Shown here: one piece after another, positions 17,531-25,406 of the stretch
Numbering within the stretch: the stretch's first letter is position 1
How the letters are laid out: every line of letters begins with the position of its first letter
Program-made: the position numbers and the translations under genes
Assembly (NCBI GenBank): GCA_024236495.1
Contig: JACKKJ010000002.1
Span: 242,501 to 306,500, forward strand
Length of the DNA: 64,000 nt
Source: Paracoccaceae bacterium
GTDB taxonomy: Bacteria; Pseudomonadota; Alphaproteobacteria; Rhodobacterales; Rhodobacteraceae
Direction of reading: 5' to 3'
Notes under the pieces: generated by a model
Seen by the model: only the letters and a program-made list of their open reading frames with translations
Told to the model about the DNA's origin: nothing
Database searches by the model: none

Positions 17531-18879
17531 GCGTGCTTCGCTTCCTCTTCGAAATGTTCCAGCGTCAGGTCCACCGCCGTCTCGACTGCCTTCAGCGTGT
17601 CGGTCAGGCAGCTTTCGTCCAGCCCGTGCGCTTCGCACATGAACCAGGGTTCGCGTGAATCCGGTTCGCAGATCACGCCCAGGTCATGCAGATGATAGGC
17701 CATCTGGTCGTAGAAGGAGTAATCCGACTTCTTCCAGTCACGGTAGTTGTTCGGGGCTTTCTCGGCAAAGAAAAGTCCGAACATCGACGGGTGGCCGGTG
17801 TAGGAATGGACGATCTTGCGGGCGTCGAGGATCTTCGAGATCCCGGCCATCAGCCGTTCGCCATAGGACGCGAGCGTTTCGAGCGCGGGGGTCTCATCCA
17901 GGATGCGCAGGCATTCCTCGGCCGCCGCAAGACTGACGGAATGCGCCGTGTAGGTGCCGCCATGCGATGCACCGCCGTAGCGGAAGGTGCGCATCACCTC
18001 TTCCCTGCCCGCGACGACGGCGATCGGGTAGCCGTTCGCGACAGCCTTGGCAAAGGTCGTGATGTCAGGCGTGACCCCCATGATTCCCTGTATCCCGCCC
18101 TTACCGACGCGAAATCCCGTCTTGACCTCGTCGATGATCAGCAGAACACCGTATTCGTCGCAAAGCCGCCGGGCCAGCTGCACATATTCGACATCGGCCG
18201 AAATCGCGCAGCAGTTGCCCTGGATCGGTTCGATCAGCATCGCGGCAAGCGTATTGCCATGGCGCCGGAAGGTATCCTCAAGCCGTTCGCAGTTGTTCAT
18301 CGGAACCAGATGCGCAAGTTCCTTCAGCGTGCGCGGAATACCCTGGCCATAGGAAACCACTTCGGGGTCGCGGTTCGACCTTGTGTCCCAGTCCTCCATG
18401 TTGGCCATCCACATCGCCGCGTCGAAAAGGCCGTGATAGCCCCCTTCGACCAGAAGATAGCTGTCGCGCCCGGTGTGCGCCCGCGCAAGGCGCAGCGCCG
18501 CCATCACCGCCTCGGTGCCCGAGTTCGAGAAGCGGACAAGCTCTGCGGCCGGAACCATCCCGGCGATGCGGTCCGCGACGGCCAGTTCGCGTTCGGTCGA
18601 AAGCGCGAAGACGCCGCCCACCTCCATACCCCTGCGCGCGGCGGCGTCGACCCGGTCGTCGGCATAGCCAAGGATCGCGGGACCGTATCCAAGCCGGTAG
18701 TCGACGTAACAGTTTCCGTCGATGTCCCAGGTCCGCCCGCCCTTGCCGTGATCGACATAGATCGTCCGGTCATCCCCCCAGTAGCGGAAGGTCGATGCCA
18801 CACCCAGCGGCAGACGCTTCAGCGCCTTCCTGAATTGTGCATTCGACTTTGTAAGATCGCGCTTCGCAATCGGGGCCAT
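17527..18879 (-). CDS. Class III PLP aminotransferase (glutamate-1-semialdehyde-mutase-like)
   Basis: 450 aa, fold type I. The PLP Schiff-base lysine is K278 (TTFAKAVANGYP) and the ring-N aspartate D250 (IIDEVKTGFR); the GGYHG and NSGTEAVMAALRLARA segments are also typical of class III enzymes. Housekeeping HemL is unlikely because of the operon context and divergent ends, so an omega- or beta-amino acid, or an aldehyde/amine exchange, is a better guess. ATG 18879 has AGGAG upstream. It is the first gene of the long minus-strand catabolic operon and faces a BetI-like regulator gene; two operator-like dyads lie 90-135 nt upstream. Confidence 0.9.
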   Translation of the reverse strand: MAPIAKRDLTKSNAQFRKALKRLPLGVASTFRYWGDDRTIYVDHGKGGRTWDIDGNCYVDYRLGYGPAILGYADDRVDAAARRGMEVGGVFALSTERELAVADRIAGMVPAAELVRFSNSGTEAVMAALRLARAHTGRDSYLLVEGGYHGLFDAAMWMANMEDWDTRSNRDPEVVSYGQGIPRTLKELAHLVPMNNCERLEDTFRRHGNTLAAMLIEPIQGNCCAISADVEYVQLARRLCDEYGVLLIIDEVKTGFRVGKGGIQGIMGVTPDITTFAKAVANGYPIAVVAGREEVMRTFRYGGASHGGTYTAHSVSLAAAEECLRILDETPALETLASYGERLMAGISKILDARKIVHSYTGHPSMFGLFFAEKAPNNYRDWKKSDYSFYDQMAYHLHDLGVICEPDSREPWFMCEAHGLDESCLTDTLKAVETAVDLTLEHFEEEAKHA

Positions 18880-18970
18880 CTGTGAATTCTCCTGTTCCGT
18901 GTCCGGTGGCACGCGGGCATAGGCCGGCGGCCACACAGTCCACCCCCTGACCCCTTCAGGCTAGAGCCGT

Positions 18971-18988
18971 ATTGACTGGGCTGTCAAT
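18971..18988. promoter_or_regulatory. BetI-like operator, site 1
   Basis: Perfect inverted repeat ATTGAC-N6-GTCAAT in the intergenic region between the divergent aminotransferase and TetR genes. It resembles the ATTGATTGGACGTTCAAT-type sites bound by BetI repressors. It is probably bound by the TetR-family protein encoded at 19094. Confidence 0.6.
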
Positions 18989-18994
18989 CAGAAT

Positions 18995-19012
18995 ATTGAC
19001 TGAACATTCAAA
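18995..19012. promoter_or_regulatory. BetI-like operator, site 2
   Basis: ATTGACTGAACATTCAAA, an imperfect dyad that starts exactly 24 nt after site 1 and shares its first eight bases. It is the closer of the two to BetI operators as I recall them. The pair could bind two dimers and control both the minus-strand operon and the regulator's own gene. Confidence 0.6.
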
Positions 19013-19093
19013 ATGACGGATCATTGGTTGCAGGCAGGTGAAATGGCCTTATTTATGGAGTGGCACACCCCTGGTCCGTCGAAGGGATTCCCG

Positions 19094-19759
19094 ATGAACG
19101 AAGCCATTTCGAAGCCCAAGGGCGACCCTACGCAACCCCGCAAGCTAAGCCGTGCCGCGCGGCGCCAGCAGTTGATCGAATCGACGATCGAGACCATCGC
19201 CGAACGCGGCTACGCGCGCACCACGCTGACCGACGTCGCCAATCGCGCGGGTCTGTCGCATGGCCTCGTGAACTTCCATTTCGAGACGAAGGAAAAGCTT
19301 CTGACCGAAACCCTGACCTTCCTGTCCGAGGAATACAGGGCAAACTGGGTGGCGGCCCTTGCCGTCGCCCCCGATGCCCCTGCGCAACAGCTTGACGCGT
19401 TGATCCGTGCCGACTTCAACCCCGATATCTGCACGTCAGCCCGCCTTGCCGCCTGGTGCGCCTACTGGGGCGAGGCACAATGCCGCCCGCTTTACCAGGA
19501 GCATTGCGGGTCGAACGATGCGGAGTATTTCCGCGCGATGCTTGGCATCTGCGAAAGGCTCGCCGCCGAGGGGCGCTATGGCTACAACCCCACGCTCGCC
19601 GCGCGGGTGTTGCGCGTGACGCTCGAAGGGGTCTGGCTCGACATGATGACGATGAACACGCCTTACAGCCGGGCAGAGGCGCTGACGACCGTCTACGCCT
19701 GCGCGGCCGCGTTCTTTCCGCATCATTTTACCCAGGACGGGCCGAAAACCCCGGCCTGA
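19094..19759 (+). CDS. TetR-family transcriptional regulator, BetI-like
   Basis: 221 aa. An N-terminal helix-turn-helix (about residues 44-66, TLTDVANRAGLSHGLVNFHF) is followed by the YF-x-TKE-LL equivalent FETKEKLL, as in BetI, the choline-responsive repressor. The C-terminal ligand domain has the BetI-like WAAFWG-type motif (AAWCAYWGEA). ATG 19094 is preferred over upstream starts because AAGGGA precedes it. It is divergent from the 17527-18879 aminotransferase operon, and the intergenic region holds two matching operator-like dyads, so it very likely represses that operon and responds to its substrate, which would be choline- or betaine-like. Confidence 0.88.
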   Translation: MNEAISKPKGDPTQPRKLSRAARRQQLIESTIETIAERGYARTTLTDVANRAGLSHGLVNFHFETKEKLLTETLTFLSEEYRANWVAALAVAPDAPAQQLDALIRADFNPDICTSARLAAWCAYWGEAQCRPLYQEHCGSNDAEYFRAMLGICERLAAEGRYGYNPTLAARVLRVTLEGVWLDMMTMNTPYSRAEALTTVYACAAAFFPHHFTQDGPKTPA

Positions 19760-19840
19760 TCCCGACCACCGATCAGATCGATTGCCCCCGCGCAAGAACA
19801 CCGGCAATACTGCCCCGTACGCTTTCCAGCAGGGGGCCTA

Positions 19841-20872
19841 ATGCGCACCACACGGGTCATCCACACGATCAGTTGCCACGCCGAGGGCGAGGTCGGCGAC
19901 GTGATCGTCGGCGGTGTCGCACCGCCTCCCGGCGAAACGCTCTGGCAGCAGCGCAGCTTCATCGCGGCGGACGAAAACCTGCGCCGCTTCATGCTGAACG
20001 AACCCCGTGGCGGCGTGTTCCGGCACGTCAACCTGCTGGTGCCGCCGAAACATCCCGAAGCGCAGATGGGGTTCATCATCATGGAGCCGGAAGACAGCCC
20101 GCCCATGTCCGGATCGAATTCGATCTGCGTGGCGACGGTGCTTCTGGACGCGGGCATCCTGCCGATGACCGAACCGGTGACGGAACTGACGCTTGAGGCG
20201 CCCGGCGGACTTGTCAGGGTTCGCGCGGAGTGCCGGGGCGGCAAGGCCGAACGCATCACCGTCCGCAACCTGCCCTCCTTCGCTGACCGCATCGGCGCGA
20301 CTGTCGAGGTCGACGGGCTGGGAACGCTGACGGTCGACACCGCCTATGGGGGCGACAGTTTCGTCATCGTGGATGCAGCCGCCCTGGGCTTCGCGATCCG
20401 CGAGGACGAAGCATACGACATTGCCCGCCTGGGCGTCCGGATCACCGCGGCCGCAAATGACCAGCTTGGCTTTTCGCATCCCGAACAAACCGACTGGGAT
20501 CACATCTCCTTCTGCCTGTTCGCCGGGCCGCTGGACGCAACGGAAAACGGCTTTTGCACCAGTTCCGCGGTGGCCATCCGCCCGGGCAAGATCGACAGAT
20601 CGCCCACCGGAACGGCGGTTTCGGCGCGCATGGCGCTTCTTCACGCGCAGGGGAAGATGCGCAACGGCCAGACGCTTGTCGCCCGGTCGATCATCGGATC
20701 GGAGTTCTCGGGCCGGATCGCGGGGCTGGCCGATGTCGCCGGCCGCCCTGCCATTGTCCCTGAAATCACGGGCCGGGCCTGGATCACCGGGACGCACCAG
20801 CACATGCTGGACCCCGCCGATCCCTGGCCGGAAGGCTACCGTCTTTCCGACACCTGGGGCGCGCGCGGATAG
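19841..20872 (+). CDS. Proline racemase superfamily protein with Ser/Thr at both catalytic cysteine positions
   Basis: 343 aa with the two-lobed proline racemase/hydroxyproline epimerase fold. Known racemases and 4-hydroxyproline epimerases use two cysteines (in MCGHN and DRSPCGTG); trans-3-hydroxyproline dehydratases keep the first and have Thr at the second. Here the aligned motifs read MSGSNS (Ser90) and DRSPTGTA (Thr256), so both cysteines are gone and racemisation by the classical two-thiol route is not possible. A dehydratase, lyase or unknown reaction is more likely. It follows the BetI-like gene by 81 nt in the same direction and may belong to the same regulon, handling a proline-like breakdown product. 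Confidence 0.85.
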   Translation: MRTTRVIHTISCHAEGEVGDVIVGGVAPPPGETLWQQRSFIAADENLRRFMLNEPRGGVFRHVNLLVPPKHPEAQMGFIIMEPEDSPPMSGSNSICVATVLLDAGILPMTEPVTELTLEAPGGLVRVRAECRGGKAERITVRNLPSFADRIGATVEVDGLGTLTVDTAYGGDSFVIVDAAALGFAIREDEAYDIARLGVRITAAANDQLGFSHPEQTDWDHISFCLFAGPLDATENGFCTSSAVAIRPGKIDRSPTGTAVSARMALLHAQGKMRNGQTLVARSIIGSEFSGRIAGLADVAGRPAIVPEITGRAWITGTHQHMLDPADPWPEGYRLSDTWGARG

Positions 20873-20893
20873 ACCGGCCACCCCGGGCGATGG

Positions 20894-20918
20894 CCGCGCG
20901 CCGCCAAGCCGCGCGCGG
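20894..20918. terminator. Possible hairpin between convergent genes
   Basis: Arms CCGCGCGC and GCGCGCGG around a 9-base loop, lying in the 53-bp gap between the convergent racemase-family and lysine-dehydrogenase-like genes. There is no U tract, so it is only a candidate shared terminator. Confidence 0.35.
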
Positions 20919-20925
20919 GTGAAGG

Positions 20926-22008
20926 TCAATTGCCACGACCCCGATGGCCGAGGTTGTAATAGTTTCCGGTCCGCGTCGCGAGATAGGGCGCCAGCGGGAT
21001 ATCTTCCTGCTTCAGGAAGCCCTTCGCCGGGATCAGCCCATCCCTGACCATCTCGATCACCGCGACGACAGAGGCGGAGGTCGTCCAGGCAATCGCCGTG
21101 CGCCGCTTCCCGCCGATTTCCAGCGGATAATAGGCCCGGACGAATTCCTTGCGCTTCAGTTGCCCTTCGATCCAGCCTTCGGCCGCAACATGGACATAGA
21201 CCACGTCTTCGTCGACCGGCGGCTTGGCATGGGTCAGGATCCGGCCCGCCTCGGCCCGGTTTTCGCGCATCAGAAGCTCGTGGAAGAAGAAGTTCATCAG
21301 CTCCACATGGCCCGGATACCGCATCGTCTTGTAATCCAGGTTCTCGATCCTGTCGGCGTAGGTTTCGCACATCGTGCCAAGGCCGCCCGAAGTGGTGAAG
21401 GCCTCAAGCTTCACGCCGTCGATATAGATCGTCTCAAGCCATTCCATCGCCGAAACGGTCTTCAGCACGCCTTCCTCGATCACCTCGCAGTCGTTCAGAT
21501 ACTCGTTGACGACACCCTCGGGCGACCAGTTGAAGGCATAGCCCAGAAGACCGGTCGGATTCTGCGGCAGGGCACCCACCCGCAAGCGGATCGAACGGAC
21601 CTTGTCGAACTGTTCCGCCAGATGGGCGCCGACGATCCCGACAAAGCCGGGCGCAAGACCGCATTGCGGGGCCATGATGCCCCTTGAACTGCCGGCGAGA
21701 TCGCGGATGTGCCTCGTCGTCGGAACGTCTTCGGTCAGGTCGAAGTAATGAAGTCCAAGGCCGTGGGCGACGGTCGAGACACCGATGTTCAGGTGATAGG
21801 GCAGGCAGGACAGGACCGCCTCCTGATCCTTCAGGATCGCGGCTAAGGCGTCCTTGTCGGTCAGGTCGGCAGCCTTCGTCGGGAAGGGGCAACCCGAGAC
21901 CTCGCGCGCATCGACGCCGGTGACGGCAAAGCCTGCTTCGGAGAGCAGTTCCGCGGCCAGATGGCCGACCTTTCCGAGGCCGAGAACGGCAACCTTGTTG
22001 AACGACAT
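20926..22008 (-). CDS. Saccharopine-dehydrogenase-fold protein, probable L-lysine 6-dehydrogenase
   Basis: 360 aa; NAD(P)-binding Rossmann motif VAVLGLGKVGHLAAE (residues about 6-20) then a saccharopine-dehydrogenase-like catalytic domain (PQCGLAPGFVGIVGAHLA, TSGGLGTMCETY). Bacterial L-lysine 6-dehydrogenases belong to this fold and have this length, whereas true saccharopine dehydrogenases are usually longer or paired with a ketoglutarate reductase, which is absent. The genes beyond it encode every later step from piperideine-6-carboxylate to crotonyl-CoA, which supports a lysine 6-dehydrogenase role: lysine to aminoadipate semialdehyde with release of ammonia. ATG 22008 has AGGAAG upstream. 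A 200-bp gap and an unrelated small gene separate it from the ALDH operon. Confidence 0.82.
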   Translation of the reverse strand: MSFNKVAVLGLGKVGHLAAELLSEAGFAVTGVDAREVSGCPFPTKAADLTDKDALAAILKDQEAVLSCLPYHLNIGVSTVAHGLGLHYFDLTEDVPTTRHIRDLAGSSRGIMAPQCGLAPGFVGIVGAHLAEQFDKVRSIRLRVGALPQNPTGLLGYAFNWSPEGVVNEYLNDCEVIEEGVLKTVSAMEWLETIYIDGVKLEAFTTSGGLGTMCETYADRIENLDYKTMRYPGHVELMNFFFHELLMRENRAEAGRILTHAKPPVDEDVVYVHVAAEGWIEGQLKRKEFVRAYYPLEIGGKRRTAIAWTTSASVVAVIEMVRDGLIPAKGFLKQEDIPLAPYLATRTGNYYNLGHRGRGN

Positions 22009-22208
22009 GACGCGCTTCCTTTTCTTGTCTGAACCCTCCGGCCTGCCGCCGGTTCGGGAGCCACAATCGCCCGCGCGGCTGGCGATTTCGTCAGCTATTC
22101 CGGCGGTTTTGGTGGGGAAATGCGGAAAAGTGCCGGGGTAGCCGGTCAATGTGTCGGGGAGGATCAGGACCGGTCTTCGCCGGCAGTATTGATCGCGGCC
22201 GGGCGCGG

Positions 22209-22649
22209 CTATTTATCGTTCATCCAGACAAACTTTGTCTGAGTCGGGGCGGCACCGTTACGCCATGGGTGTTCCGCCAAGGCGCTGTCGTTCCCCCAAT
22301 AAAACTCATCTCCATCGACCCATATGTGAAAAGCCTGCCCGGCAGTCGGAACTAGCGAAAAACCGACCTGCACGCCGGCCAACTCAAGCATCGTGAGTCG
22401 TTCTACAGGCGTGTCCATCAAGTAGGGTGACAGAAGGCATATTACGTCCTGATAGAACGTTTCGCCGTATCGTCCCATGTCAACAGTGGGTTCCAGCGGC
22501 TCCGCGTCAACGCGAAGTGCTTCGCCCGTTCCGTCGCCGGATAGGCGCAGCGATCTGCCATCAGAGAAAGACAGTCTGAACCTGATGGGTTGTGCGCGCA
22601 TGCTGCCCTTCGGAACAAACAGTTCGGCATCGACCGAAACCAACCTCAT
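22209..22649 (-). CDS. Hypothetical protein (146 aa)
   Basis: I do not recognise a family. The protein is mostly beta-strand in pattern (alternating hydrophobics: IRFRLSFSDGRSLRLSGDG; FHIWVDGDEFYWG), lacks a signal peptide, membrane segment or metal motif, and ends in a basic-aromatic tail. Its base composition is visibly less GC-rich than its neighbours. It starts at ATG 22649 with a weak GGGGCGG site. It lies between the lysine-dehydrogenase-like gene and the terminator of the aldehyde dehydrogenase operon, pointing the same way, and may be a recent insertion. It could also be an orphan immunity or accessory protein, but nothing shows this. Confidence 0.55.
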   Translation of the reverse strand: MRLVSVDAELFVPKGSMRAQPIRFRLSFSDGRSLRLSGDGTGEALRVDAEPLEPTVDMGRYGETFYQDVICLLSPYLMDTPVERLTMLELAGVQVGFSLVPTAGQAFHIWVDGDEFYWGNDSALAEHPWRNGAAPTQTKFVWMNDK

Positions 22650-22776
22650 AAACCGCCCCGTTTTCTTAGCGTCTCACGCCGCAGTCCAGCCAATCACGTC
22701 AAAGACCGCAAGTGCGAATTTGGAAGGTGATCGTTAAGGTGGCGTCGTTCCGTGTGAAGAATATGGAGACAAAAGC

Positions 22777-22811
22777 AAAAAAATGAAGCCCCGGACTTTA
22801 TCCGGGGCTTC
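22777..22811 (-). terminator. Rho-independent terminator of the lysine catabolic operon
   Basis: Perfect 11-bp stem (GAAGCCCCGGA / TCCGGGGCTTC) with a 5-base loop, followed on the minus strand by A and seven Ts. It begins 54 nt past the stop of the aldehyde dehydrogenase gene. This is the clearest intrinsic terminator in the window. Confidence 0.93.
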
Positions 22812-22864
22812 CTTGCGTTTCGGCAGAGGTCCCGGGGCAGGCCCGGGACTGCGTTGCGTACGTC

Positions 22865-24367
22865 TCAGAAGTCGAACTTCACGCCCTGCGCCAGCGGAAG
22901 CGTCGCACCGTAGTTGATCGTGTTGGTCTGGCGGCGCATGTAGCCCTTCCAGGCGTCCGAACCGCTTTCGCGGCCGCCGCCGGTTTCCTTTTCGCCGCCG
23001 AAGGCGCCGCCGATCTCGGCGCCAGAGGGCCCGATGTTGACGTTGGCGATGCCGCAGTCCGAACCCGCCGCCGACAGGAAGGTTTCCGCCTCGCGCATGT
23101 TCAGCGTGAAGATGCACGAAGACAGGCCCTGCGGCACGTCGTTCTGGATCGCGATCGCTTCCTCCAACGTCTCGTAGCCCATGACGTAGAGGATCGGCGC
23201 GAAGGTTTCGGTGCGCACGGTATCGGTCTGCTGGGGCATTTCGGCAATGGCAGGTTCCACATAGGCCCCGCCCTGCGGCACGCCCGTCGCGACCGTCCTG
23301 CCGCCGTGAACCTTGCCGCCCTCGGACCGCGCCTTTTCAAGCGCCGCCTGCATCCGGTCGCGCGAGGCGTGATCGACCAGCGGGCCGATCAGCGTCGTGC
23401 CCTTGCGCGGATCGCCGATCGGCAGACTGCCATAGGCCTTGACCAGACGTGCGACCAGATCGTCCTTGATCGAATTGTGCGCGATCAGGCGGCGCAAGGT
23501 CGTGCAGCGCTGCCCTGCCGTTCCGACGGCCGAGAAGACGATCGCCCGCACCGCCATGTCGAGATCGGCCGAGGGCGCGACGATCATCGCGTTGTTGCCA
23601 CCCAGTTCCAGGATCGGACGTCCCCAGCGCGCCGCCACGCGGGGCCCGACGATGCCGCCCATCCGTGTCGATCCGGTGGCCGAGACGATCGGCACGTCCT
23701 TCGAGTTCACCAGCGCCTCGCCCACCGCCGGGCCACCGATGACCAGTTGCACCAGCCCATCCGGCGCGTCGTCGCCAAAGCGCTTCAGCGCACGTTCCAT
23801 GATCTTCATGGATGCCATGGCGGTCAGTGGCGTCTTTTCGGATGGCTTCCAGATCACCGGGTCGCCGCAGACAAGCGCCAGCGCGGTGTTCCACGACCAG
23901 ACCGCGACCGGGAAGTTGAAGGCGGTGATGACGGCGCAGGGACCCATCGGATGCCAGGTTTCCATCATCCGGTGGCCGGGACGTTCGGAAGCGATGGTCA
24001 GCCCGTAGATCTGGCGGCTGAGGCCCACGGCAAAGTCGCAGATGTCGATCATCTCCTGTACTTCGCCCAGACCTTCCGACGTGATCTTGCCGGCCTCAAG
24101 CGTCACCAGCGCGCCAAGTTCGTCCTTTGCCGCGCGCAGTTCTTCGCCCAGAAGGCGCACAAGTTCACCCCGGCGCGGTGCGGGCACCTGCCGCCACGCC
24201 CTGAACGCATCCTGCGCCTTGGCGATGACGGCGGGCATCTGCGCCGCGTCGGTTTCGCGGATCCGCGCGACTTCGGCCCCGTCGATGGGGGAATGCACGG
24301 ACAGCGTGCCACCGGTCAGTTCGCCCTGCGTCAGGCCCGCGGCCCTGAGGATTTCGTCGTGGTTCAT
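22865..24367 (-). CDS. amaB: L-aminoadipate-semialdehyde / piperideine-6-carboxylate dehydrogenase (ALDH7 type)
   Basis: 500 aa aldehyde dehydrogenase of the ALDH7 (antiquitin/AmaB) group. Catalytic residues are in place: N151 (TAFNFPVAVW), E254 (LELGGNNA) and C288 (GTAGQRCTTLRR); GQRCTTLRR and the C-terminal SGAEIGGAFGGEKETGGGRESGSDAWK are distinctive of ALDH7. It oxidises aminoadipate semialdehyde (or its cyclic imine form) to 2-aminoadipate with NAD. It is the last gene of the minus-strand operon 22865-30105; ATG 24367 has GGGAG upstream and lies next to the FabD-like gene's stop. A strong terminator follows. Confidence 0.92.
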   Translation of the reverse strand: MNHDEILRAAGLTQGELTGGTLSVHSPIDGAEVARIRETDAAQMPAVIAKAQDAFRAWRQVPAPRRGELVRLLGEELRAAKDELGALVTLEAGKITSEGLGEVQEMIDICDFAVGLSRQIYGLTIASERPGHRMMETWHPMGPCAVITAFNFPVAVWSWNTALALVCGDPVIWKPSEKTPLTAMASMKIMERALKRFGDDAPDGLVQLVIGGPAVGEALVNSKDVPIVSATGSTRMGGIVGPRVAARWGRPILELGGNNAMIVAPSADLDMAVRAIVFSAVGTAGQRCTTLRRLIAHNSIKDDLVARLVKAYGSLPIGDPRKGTTLIGPLVDHASRDRMQAALEKARSEGGKVHGGRTVATGVPQGGAYVEPAIAEMPQQTDTVRTETFAPILYVMGYETLEEAIAIQNDVPQGLSSCIFTLNMREAETFLSAAGSDCGIANVNIGPSGAEIGGAFGGEKETGGGRESGSDAWKGYMRRQTNTINYGATLPLAQGVKFDF

Positions 24368-24368
24368 C

Positions 24369-25406
24369 TCAGTCTCCCTTCGTGACGGTCGCCCGCTGAT
24401 CGACCATTCCCATGGAGATCAGGACCGGCGCCGCCTGTTGCCGTGTCTGGAAATCGATTTTCGAATGCATGCCGCGCCAGTGCGACAGGATCAACGACTG
24501 CGCCACCGCCCCGCCCAGCGTCGTGCCCGGCCCGGTCACGATGAACAGGTCGGGCGCGAATTCCCGCGCGGCGATCCCGATTGCCCGGGTGAAGTCGTAG
24601 GTCTCGGTCACCTGATGGCCGAGGGTGTAGTCCCAAAGCGCATGGGTGTCGGTCGCGCCCGGCCACCAGATCGCGCCGCGCCCGTCGATCATCGGCAGCT
24701 TCGGCTGGCCGAAGAGCGACGGCGAAAGCCGCGCGCGGCCACGTTCGGCCACCGGCGCCTGAAGCGACGAGTGGAACGCGGCGTGGTTGGCCAGACGCAT
24801 GGGAAATCGCCCCTGGACCGGTGGCACCGCGGCCTCGAAGGCTTTCAGTCCCTCTTCGTTGCCGGCCAGCACAAGCATCCCGCCAAGATCGATCGAAAGC
24901 GTCAGCACATGGCCCGCGCGCGCACCGATCCCGGCGACCGTTGCCAACAGGTCCGCCTTGCGCGCCGGATCCGCGACCCAGTCTTCGTTGACGAAAGGAT
25001 AGATCAGCTGTCCGCCGATCAGCGCCTCCTGCATGAGTGTGCCCATGGTGTTGACGACCTCGAAACCCGCCTCGGCGCTCAGCGCGCCACCGCAGGCCAG
25101 GGCCGAATACCAGCCCATGGAATTGCCGGTGACCGCAACGACCCGGATCGCCTCGCCGTCGAGGGCACGAAAATCGCCCAGCGTCGCGGCGTAGATCAAG
25201 GCCGAGGCATTGTCGCCCCGCGTGTGCTTCGCGACCGAATAGCCCGCCGCACCGTCAAGCGCCGAAAGCGTCTCCTGGCCAAGCGCGCCGCGCGTGGCAT
25301 CGAACGCCGCGAGAAGGGCGCGGTCCCCGAAGTTGCGGCCAAGATAGCCAAGCTCGGTCTTCGTATAGGTGCCCCGTCCAGGGCAGATGACGACCGCCGT
25401 CTTCAT
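24369..25406 (-). CDS. FabD-like acyltransferase in the lysine operon
   Basis: 345 aa resembling malonyl-CoA:ACP transacylase. The nucleophile elbow reads GNSMGW (Ser96) instead of the usual GHSLGE, and a histidine that could complete the dyad is H212 in NHAAFHSSL, equivalent to the GAFHSxLM motif of FabD. The core ends in FIVTGPGTTLGGAVAQSL. It lies between the E1 component gene (4-nt ATGA overlap) and the aminoadipate-semialdehyde dehydrogenase gene (1-nt gap), so it is tightly tied to the pathway. FabD normally moves malonyl groups between CoA and ACP; a role with glutaryl or another dicarboxylic acyl group is a reasonable guess but unproven. It is unlikely to be the housekeeping fabD, which sits with other fab genes. 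Confidence 0.82.
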   Translation of the reverse strand: MKTAVVICPGRGTYTKTELGYLGRNFGDRALLAAFDATRGALGQETLSALDGAAGYSVAKHTRGDNASALIYAATLGDFRALDGEAIRVVAVTGNSMGWYSALACGGALSAEAGFEVVNTMGTLMQEALIGGQLIYPFVNEDWVADPARKADLLATVAGIGARAGHVLTLSIDLGGMLVLAGNEEGLKAFEAAVPPVQGRFPMRLANHAAFHSSLQAPVAERGRARLSPSLFGQPKLPMIDGRGAIWWPGATDTHALWDYTLGHQVTETYDFTRAIGIAAREFAPDLFIVTGPGTTLGGAVAQSLILSHWRGMHSKIDFQTRQQAAPVLISMGMVDQRATVTKGD

